10,760 nucleotides of DNA from MGNI01 sp964353875 (GTDB lineage Bacteria > Chloroflexota > Anaerolineae > Anaerolineales > E44-bin32), in the NCBI GenBank assembly GCA_964353875.1, contig CAYGXU010000113.1, positions 1-10,760 of the forward strand. Direction: 5' to 3'. Below the pieces are notes generated by a model that was given only the letters and a program-made list of their open reading frames with translations, was not told the origin of the DNA and ran no database searches. Shown here one piece after another: positions 6,509 through 10,760 of this stretch. A program made the position numbers and the translations under genes. Every line of letters begins with the position of its first letter. The first letter of the stretch is position 1.

Positions 6509-7087
6509 CTATGGACGTAAGATGGTACTTGCTGCGGCCGTCGTTAACCCCAAGCCTCCGAGGACGAGTCCGCCAATGACCATGCTGATGACGAGCATGA
6601 CAGCCCAGCCGATGAGCACGGTAATGATGGTCTGACCCCAGTCCAGATCCAAGGCTTCTTTGGCGGCAAAAAACCAGGCAATTAAGCCTGCAATGGCAGC
6701 GGCTAACGTGACCGGGAAGAGCAGGCAGGACAAGGCGACTGAAAATGAAGCCAGAATACCAATGAAGCCTAAAATGCTCCACACACTCGCCAGACCTAAC
6801 GTCCTCACCAACTCATCAAAGGTCACATCGGCGTTGAAAAGCTGCTTGCCCAGCCAACTTATAATGAAAACCGCAACCGCAAATGCAATCACGGAAATCA
6901 CGGTGCCGACCAAGGCGCCAAATATCCTCCCGCCGAAGCTTTGGTAGGAACGAGCACCGAATTGATTAAGGAAATTAACAACGATCACCAGGAACCAGGC
7001 GGTAGACGTGAAAGTGGTGTCTTTCTCGACTTCCGCATAGACCTCCTTGCGGAAGGTGAAAGCACCGATAATGCGATTCATAAGCAT
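6509..7087 (-). CDS. Yip1-family integral membrane protein
   Basis: A 192-residue polytopic membrane protein. A short N-terminal cytoplasmic segment (RIIGAFTFRKEVYAEVEKD) precedes about five membrane segments at roughly 28-44, 55-79, 98-116, 118-142 and 152-178. This N-terminal amphipathic stretch followed by five helices is the layout of the bacterial Yip1 domain. The molecular function of bacterial members is not established. ATG 7087 is preferred because AAGGAGA lies 6 nt upstream. A second in-frame ATG at 7081 is too close to that site. It stands alone, with convergent neighbours on its downstream side and a long gene-poor stretch upstream. Confidence 0.78.
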   Translation of the reverse strand: MLMNRIIGAFTFRKEVYAEVEKDTTFTSTAWFLVIVVNFLNQFGARSYQSFGGRIFGALVGTVISVIAFAVAVFIISWLGKQLFNADVTFDELVRTLGLASVWSILGFIGILASFSVALSCLLFPVTLAAAIAGLIAWFFAAKEALDLDWGQTIITVLIGWAVMLVISMVIGGLVLGGLGLTTAAASTILRP

Positions 7088-7952
7088 GTTCTATCTCCTT
7101 GTATGATGGGATTTATGGGATGTCTGAACCTCAATGAAATGGGTGTTTGTGATATTAGCCCTCCTTCCTGCAATTCGATCATTCGTTCCCTGATTTTTTC
7201 TCAGTCCTGCAAAATTTACTGAGACATGTATCGCCCTCAGGGGGTTGCAGCGCGCTTCGTTCTGACATCGTGTCCATCATGACCCACAAATGGCTCACCC
7301 GCGCAGGGATATCAATAACAAAAAAACCATGCACTGCAATTCTTTATAACGATCATCCCGCCGTTGCCACGCTTGGCTCTTCATCTTGGATTATCGACCC
7401 TTTCCCCTTTCAATTCAAGGGACTTACGATCCAAGAGATATGGCTTCAATGCTTCCACCCCTGAGTGGCATTTCTCCTTGATGAGACTAGAGCGAATTGA
7501 GAAACCCTATCATGGATCACCTTTGCTGGTGAATTTTTTCGGCTCCCTCAATGGCCATTTACATTATCTTTGAGACACATTCACTTGTAACGTCCTTCCC
7601 GAGCAAGGTTGACAAAAGACGATAGAGAATGGCCTTCAAGATGACAGGTCCAGCCCCGGAATCGGAGGCAACCATGAAAAGCTTGAAGAGAGATCATGTT
7701 TCGATCCCGCACCACGATCCTATCGATGCCCCATTAAAGGCGACGGCAAGAATCCTTAAGCAGCATAATGGGCTTTTACATAAGCGTGGCTTCATTTTAA
7801 TCTTTAGAGATAGATTGACAGGCTCGGCCAGTGAGAGCCACACCAACTCTCCGATAGGGTACAAGGCTGTTGTCTGACCCCCTGCATAGTCAAGACATGC
7901 CTGATCTGAGCGAACGGGTTGGCGTTGGCTGCCCACGCTGTTAGCCCGTCAG
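7088..7952. other. Gene-poor intergenic stretch of about 865 bp
   Basis: No frame here has a convincing ribosome site, recognisable domain or coding-like composition. Short open frames of 60-95 codons exist on both strands, including overlapping ones at 7629-7877 (plus) and 7694-7936 (minus), but none resembles a protein I know. The inverted repeat ACGGG/CCCGT (7914-7949) follows the lipoprotein stop on the minus strand without a T-tract. The stretch may carry the Yip1 promoter near 7090-7200 and decayed sequence elsewhere. I see no complete mobile element. Confidence 0.6.
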
Positions 7953-8444
7953 TTACTCAACAGGAAGGTCAGATTTGATCTTTCCATTCTCAATAATCGC
8001 TACTCCAGTCCCACGATCCACTGCTCTTCCGCCCTCATACACCCTATACTGATATGTAACTATGTTACCTTCCACTTCGAATTTAGTAACTGTGGCTTTT
8101 ATATCCTGTTCCATCTCCAATAAAACGGTTTCCCGGATTCTTTCCTTCCCTTCGATAATCCCGTAAGGACCACGATCGAGCACAGCGTCGTCGGCAACCA
8201 AAGCCATGAACGCCTCGATATCCTTATTGTTAAATGCTTCATGCCAGGCCAATATCACTGCTTGCGGTTCCATTGTTGGCGTTGGCGGTATTGGCGTTGC
8301 CGTGGGCGGCAGCTGGGTGGACGTGGGCGGCGGTTGGGTAGGTGTGGGCGGTAGAGGGGTCGCGATCAGGTCACAGCCAGCGGCCAGTACCATGAGCACA
8401 ACTGCCACGCCGATCATCGTTATTTTAACCCTTTGCTTGTTCAT
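7953..8444 (-). CDS. Lipoprotein with Pro/Thr linker and NTF2/SnoaL-like domain
   Basis: A 163-residue predicted lipoprotein. A positively charged start and hydrophobic stretch (about 8-21) lead to the lipobox LAAGC with Cys 24 as the lipidated residue. A linker made almost entirely of Pro and Thr repeats follows (29-58), which would hold the domain away from the membrane. The C-terminal part (60-163) looks like the NTF2/SnoaL-like fold: helices AVILAWHEAFNNKDIEAFMALV, then DDAVLD, GIIEGKERIRE and a series of strands to the end. These domains often bind small ligands, but no substrate can be assigned. The ribosome site GGAGGAG is 4-5 nt before ATG 8444. A 12-codon open frame with its own ribosome site lies just upstream. 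Confidence 0.82.
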   Translation of the reverse strand: MNKQRVKITMIGVAVVLMVLAAGCDLIATPLPPTPTQPPPTSTQLPPTATPIPPTPTMEPQAVILAWHEAFNNKDIEAFMALVADDAVLDRGPYGIIEGKERIRETVLLEMEQDIKATVTKFEVEGNIVTYQYRVYEGGRAVDRGTGVAIIENGKIKSDLPVE

Positions 8445-8474
8445 AATCTCCTCCTCATATGATGGCGGGTGTGT

Positions 8475-8490
8475 GGAAGCCTCAGCTTCC
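8475..8490. repeat. Perfect hairpin in the lipoprotein 5' leader
   Basis: GGAAGC and GCTTCC form a 6-bp stem around a 4-nt loop, about 30 nt upstream of the lipoprotein start. The stop codon of the candidate leader peptide (8482-8484) falls in the loop. It may influence leader translation, which is inference. Confidence 0.4.
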
Positions 8491-8520
8491 CTGGTCTGCT
8501 ATCCGCATCGCGTGGTTCAT
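8482..8520 (-). CDS. Candidate 12-residue leader peptide upstream of the lipoprotein gene
   Basis: On the minus strand, AAGGAG sits about 6 nt before an ATG that opens a 12-codon frame, MNHAMRIADQGS, ending in TGA. The stop lies in the loop of a perfect hairpin, 37 nt before the lipoprotein start. The spacing and ribosome site suggest a translated leader, but a frame this short can arise by chance, and no attenuation signal such as a run of one codon is seen. Confidence 0.22.
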   Translation of the reverse strand: MNHAMRIADQGS

Positions 8521-8719
8521 AGGCAGCTCCTTCATTTAATTGTAACTAGCGGGATCACTACATGATAGTATTAACGCCCACCAAATGGATCAGTTACGTG
8601 AAATTTCACCAGATTTCTGCGTGCTGATCTTGGGAATTCGGTCGGAGCTTGAGCGCACTTATCTACCGCAAATGGGCTGTCATGCAATGAGGTCGATCAG
8701 TTTTTAACGATGCTCCCAT

Positions 8720-9532
8720 TCATCCTGCCCCTTGCCGTTTGCTCAGCCAGTCGAGGGCGAAATCCACGGCGGCGGGTTGAGAAAATAGTCGCGCCTCTGC
8801 TGACCCGACCTTTCCCTTACAGATAGGGATATGAGTTTCAAAAGCGCCCCCCAACTCCTGGAAGAGTTCTGCATTGACTTCAATGTCGCTATAGGTCTTC
8901 CAAACCCTGCGCCCATCCTCGCAAATCGGCGCTCCCTGCTGCACTTCTTTAACTTCAGGAAGGCGATATTCCGCCAAGTGGAATGAGGTATTGTTGCTGT
9001 AATCGACTCCCAACAAGAGCACCCAGCCGTCCAAGTCATAGATACGCGCCAGGGGAGAGGTCTCTCCCAATCCATGCTCAAGGACGTGACCTTCGGTCAC
9101 GAAGCTGGCCTCCTTTCCCCAGGCAGCGAAGGAGTCAATCGGGTGTGAACTGCGCAGGACGCCCGGCCAGGTGCGGAAGGCCTCTGCCACCCGACCCATA
9201 CCACGAGTGGGCGTGATGCGAGGGTCAAACGCTGGCATCGTTTCCTGGATGATGGGCCACCATTCCGCAGGGACGGGAGGGTTTCTCCAATGGGTAGGGT
9301 CTGATAGATCACCGGAATGGGCAGGCATGACGAGGGTCCCTTCGGGTGTGAGGGCGTCCATCAAAGCCTGGATCACCGCCACGATACCGCCGCAAACCCA
9401 CCCGAGCGCCGAAAGTGAACTATGGACGAGGACGGTCATGGGGGGCTTTAATCCCAATTGACGCAAATCATGGGCGAGATTTGCCCTGGTACAGGGTGTG
9501 GGTGTTTTTTCAACTATTTCAGCTTCGCTCAT
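8720..9532 (-). CDS. AAC(3)-family (Antibiotic_NAT) acetyltransferase
   Basis: A 270-residue acetyl-CoA-dependent N-acetyltransferase of the aminoglycoside 3-N-acetyltransferase fold, which differs from GNAT. Family blocks in order are VHSSLSALGWVCGG (36-49), GTLVMPAHSGD (65-75), TPTRGMGRVAEAFR (107-120), RSSHPIDSFAAWG (127-139), GLGETSPLARIYDLDGWVLLLG (154-175) and NNTSFHLAEYR (180-190). These carry the His, Glu and Asn positions usually associated with CoA binding and catalysis. The length matches the family. Related chromosomal proteins often act on substrates other than aminoglycosides, so drug resistance should not be assumed. Start ATG 9532 follows GAGGG at about 6 nt. A promoter candidate lies at 9573-9601. 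There is no operon partner and no sign of a resistance cassette or integron around it. Confidence 0.9.
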   Translation of the reverse strand: MSEAEIVEKTPTPCTRANLAHDLRQLGLKPPMTVLVHSSLSALGWVCGGIVAVIQALMDALTPEGTLVMPAHSGDLSDPTHWRNPPVPAEWWPIIQETMPAFDPRITPTRGMGRVAEAFRTWPGVLRSSHPIDSFAAWGKEASFVTEGHVLEHGLGETSPLARIYDLDGWVLLLGVDYSNNTSFHLAEYRLPEVKEVQQGAPICEDGRRVWKTYSDIEVNAELFQELGGAFETHIPICKGKVGSAEARLFSQPAAVDFALDWLSKRQGAG

Positions 9533-9543
9533 GGTTAACCCTC

Positions 9544-9574
9544 AGCGCAATACATCAGATTGGCGCTAATGTAT
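9544..9574. repeat. Overlapping inverted repeats in the acetyltransferase leader
   Basis: AGCGC (9544-9548) pairs with GCGCT (9563-9567), and ATACAT (9550-9555) pairs with ATGTAT (9569-9574). The two pairings interleave, as in an operator pair or pseudoknot. They lie between the probable promoter and the start codon. The decamer GATTGGCGCT within it recurs at 9696-9705. Confidence 0.35.
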
Positions 9575-9601
9575 CATACTTATTCGTTTTTTCCCCTGAA
9601 A
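9573..9601 (-). promoter_or_regulatory. Promoter candidate of the AAC(3)-type gene
   Basis: On the minus strand, TTTCAG (9601-9596) and TATGAT (9578-9573) are separated by 17 nt, about 40 nt upstream of ATG 9532. The -10 matches the sigma-70 consensus at 5 of 6 positions, and the -35 is weaker. Confidence 0.42.
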
Positions 9602-9694
9602 GCCGGCGGACTGCCACATCAGCGAAAAGGTTTGCTTCTTCTCAAGACCCCTGCCAAGGTTTTCACCCCTCGATCGATCTCGCTCTGCAAGGTT

Positions 9695-9712
9695 GGATTG
9701 GCGCTCCAATCC
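9695..9712. repeat. Perfect hairpin GGATTGG/CCAATCC
   Basis: A 7-bp stem with a 4-nt CGCT loop lies in the 333-bp region between the LuxR-type gene and the acetyltransferase gene. No T-tract follows on either strand, so termination is doubtful. It shares GATTGGCGCT with the acetyltransferase leader. The rest of 9602-9865 shows no gene I can support. Confidence 0.4.
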
Positions 9713-9865
9713 TGTAGGAAGGAATGAGAAAGCCGCAGAGGGAAATCATGTCTGCATTTCATCTCCGCGTAACCAAAGTTGTCTGGCTTTCCAAGGATCG
9801 CGCAGCATGGCTTTTAATTCGAATGAAGGGTGCTCACCCGGAAGTGAGGTGATATTGGAGGGGGA

Positions 9866-10267
9866 TCATTCGGATGGGAGTTCATCCCACCAGCGGATTC
9901 CCAAGTTGAGCAACAGCAAGCGCAGGTCGGCCTTGTTGCGCACGCCAAGTTTTTCGAGCACGTGGCGGATATGGGTCTTTACCGTCTCGGGGGAGATCAC
10001 CAATTCCTTGGCGATCTGTCGATTGGTGTAGCCGCGCGCCGTGAGCCAGGTGACCTCTTGTTCGCGGGGGGTGAGGTTCTCCAGGATGGCTTGTACTTGG
10101 GCCTGCAAGGATTCCTGTTCCAGCCCGCGCCGTAATAGCTCGGAGGTGTAGGCCTCCACGGGTTGCCCACAGGCGCGCGCCGTTCGGCGCAGCAGGCCGG
10201 ACAGATCGTCGTTAATCTCCAGGATCAGGCGCCCGTTGCTACGCGACGACCGGCGGTAGAACCACAC
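9866..10267 (-). CDS. Small LuxR-type transcriptional regulator, possible RHH-like N-terminus
   Basis: A DNA-binding regulator of about 133 residues. The C-terminal half is a clear LuxR/GerE helix-turn-helix: NLTPREQEV, ARGYTNRQIAKEL, then SPETVKTHIRHVLEKLG and RNKADLR, which is the full four-helix signature. The N-terminal part, GRLILEINDDLSGLLRR followed by PVEAYTSELLRRGLEQE, reads as a strand plus two helices. This resembles a ribbon-helix-helix dimer rather than a receiver or ligand domain. That assignment is tentative. GTG 10267 is preferred because GGAGGT lies 5 nt upstream. An in-frame GTG at 10279 has no ribosome site. A consensus promoter with a LexA-type operator lies about 120 bp upstream, so the regulator is probably damage-inducible. 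Its targets are unknown. The last codons reach 9866, with no terminator seen. Confidence 0.83.
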   Translation of the reverse strand: MWFYRRSSRSNGRLILEINDDLSGLLRRTARACGQPVEAYTSELLRRGLEQESLQAQVQAILENLTPREQEVTWLTARGYTNRQIAKELVISPETVKTHIRHVLEKLGVRNKADLRLLLLNLGIRWWDELPSE

Positions 10268-10290
10268 ATAAACCTCCACATTGGGGCAGG

Positions 10291-10319
10291 TTGGACGGCG
10301 ACGGTATTTTGTCGTCCAA
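10291..10319. repeat. Inverted repeat in the regulator's 5' leader
   Basis: TTGGACG (10291-10297) pairs with CGTCCAA (10313-10319), just upstream of the regulator's start. It could be a binding site for the regulator itself or an RNA stem. The distinction cannot be made from sequence. Confidence 0.4.
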
Positions 10320-10344
10320 TCCCTGCTTGAGCGATATCACAACA

Positions 10345-10363
10345 GGGGATGTCCCCCATCCCC
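10345..10363. repeat. Hairpin GGGGATG/CATCCCC in the regulator's 5' leader
   Basis: A perfect 7-bp stem with a 5-nt loop, just downstream of the minus-strand promoter and within the -35 side of the plus-strand promoter candidate. There is no T-tract. Confidence 0.4.
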
Positions 10364-10393
10364 TTACGACTGAGCCGACGTTATCTATATTAT
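10364..10393 (+). promoter_or_regulatory. Promoter candidate of the plus-strand lipoprotein
   Basis: TTACGA (10364-10369) and TATTAT (10388-10393) are 18 nt apart, with the LexA-type operator beginning 4 nt after the -10. If used, the single operator would control divergent transcription. It is weaker than the overlapping minus-strand promoter. Confidence 0.3.
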
Positions 10394-10417
10394 ATAGAAC
10401 AAACGTTCTAATGTCAA
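10389..10417 (-). promoter_or_regulatory. Consensus sigma-70 promoter driving the LuxR-type gene
   Basis: On the minus strand, a perfect TTGACA (10417-10412) and a perfect TATAAT (10394-10389) are separated by exactly 17 nt. The whole spacer is the symmetric operator block. The predicted transcript starts near 10382, leaving a leader of about 115 nt with two hairpins before the regulator's start. Full consensus plus an operator in the spacer is typical of a strong promoter kept silent by a repressor. Confidence 0.78.
10397..10408. promoter_or_regulatory. Perfect LexA-type operator GAAC-N4-GTTC
   Basis: GAACAAACGTTC, extended to the 16-bp block TAGAACAAACGTTCTA with full outer symmetry, fills the spacer of the minus-strand consensus promoter. 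It matches the operator half-sites of Bacillus/actinobacterial LexA. The operator near the polymerase cluster differs from the 17-bp block around this one at only two positions. Confidence 0.7.
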
Positions 10418-10460
10418 ATGAATGGGAAAGGGTTAGACTGTGCTCTGGGAGGAGTGAGTC

Positions 10461-10760
10461 ATGAGACGGAATGGGATTTTGGCTGTTTTTCTTTTGATCA
10501 TCTCGCTTATCGGCTGTAATTTTCTTTCATTCTCAAGCGCCGAGCCTAGCGCAATTCCGGGTCCGACGGGCACCAAGACGTTGGAGACTCCGGTTCATTC
10601 ACCCCTGTCGCCTTCCCTGCCAACGCGCACGACTGTGCCGCCGACGCAGTCCTCGGATAAACCGCGTGGACCGGAAGAGGCCATTCTCATCCTGGAACCG
10701 GGACCGGGTTCGCGGGTCGTCAGCCCTGTGCACGTGGCCGGAGTAGCCGATCCGACCTTC
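10461..10760 (+). CDS. Partial lipoprotein with Gmad2-like domain start (C-terminus beyond right edge)
   Basis: The frame opens at ATG 10461 after GGGAGGAG (6 nt spacing) and is still open at the window end, giving 100 residues. Two Arg, a hydrophobic stretch and LIGC form a lipoprotein signal with Cys 19 as the lipidation site. Residues 27-72 are a Pro/Ser/Thr-rich linker. Then EEAILILEPGPGSRVVSPVH, followed by VAGVADPTF, matches the opening of a Gmad2-type immunoglobulin-like domain found in surface and spore-germination-associated proteins. The domain is cut by the edge, so this is tentative. It diverges from the LuxR-type gene, and the LexA-type operator lies in the shared upstream region about 55 nt before this start. 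Confidence 0.75.
   Translation, partial: MRRNGILAVFLLIISLIGCNFLSFSSAEPSAIPGPTGTKTLETPVHSPLSPSLPTRTTVPPTQSSDKPRGPEEAILILEPGPGSRVVSPVHVAGVADPTF

Noticed and set aside
7442..7487. Sequence resembling a single CRISPR-like repeat (CTTCAATGCTTCCACC followed by TGATGAGAC)
   Set aside because: Only one copy exists in the window, so no array is supported, and the resemblance to Chloroflexota repeats is too loose.
7629..7936. Overlapping frames of about 80 codons on both strands
   Set aside because: Neither has a convincing ribosome site or a family resemblance, and each antisense frame explains the other no better than chance.
8720..9532. Calling the AAC(3)-type gene a mobile antibiotic-resistance determinant
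   Set aside because: No integron, insertion sequence or resistance neighbour is visible, and many chromosomal members of this family do not confer resistance.

Overview
The window looks like a Chloroflexota (Anaerolineae-like) chromosome fragment from a draft assembly. The clues are an archaeal-style family B DNA polymerase in an otherwise bacterial gene set, lipoproteins with a Pro/Thr-rich linker after the lipobox, a Yip1 membrane protein, a short LuxR-type regulator, and a 100-N scaffold gap inside GC-rich palindromic repeats. The taxon is inferred from gene style only. No rRNA, tRNA, complete mobile element or CRISPR array was seen.

Layout. Positions 1-353 (minus) hold the 5' part of a membrane protein that runs off the left edge. 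Positions 393-3816 (minus) hold a compact cluster: a RecA/RadA-like protein with a degenerate Walker A, a 104-residue helical protein, and a family B DNA polymerase whose start overlaps the preceding stop by 4 nt. Positions 3984-4434 are palindromic repeats interrupted by the gap. A PlsC-type acyltransferase (minus, 4456-5136) diverges from a GNAT-like protein (plus, 5223-6350), which is followed by two terminator candidates. Next on the minus strand come a Yip1 protein (6509-7087), about 860 bp with no supportable gene, an NTF2-like lipoprotein (7953-8444), an AAC(3)-type acetyltransferase (8720-9532) and a small LuxR-type regulator (9866-10267). The window ends with the start of a plus-strand lipoprotein (10461 onward).

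The most interesting part is the polymerase cluster. By manual alignment with archaeal family B enzymes, the polymerase keeps the metal-binding Asp of motifs A and C but has lost two of four exonuclease carboxylates. Just upstream of the RecA-like gene is a 17-bp block (3869-3885) that matches, at 15 of 17 positions, a block at 10395-10411. The second block contains a perfect GAAC-N4-GTTC LexA-type operator and fills the spacer of a consensus TTGACA/TATAAT promoter driving the LuxR-type gene. I infer a DNA-damage-inducible, probably error-prone polymerase module, comparable in logic to ImuA-ImuB-DnaE2 but built on a family B polymerase, and a second SOS-controlled unit encoding a regulator about 6.5 kb away.

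The remaining genes are ordinary membrane, lipid and envelope functions with no clear link to that module.
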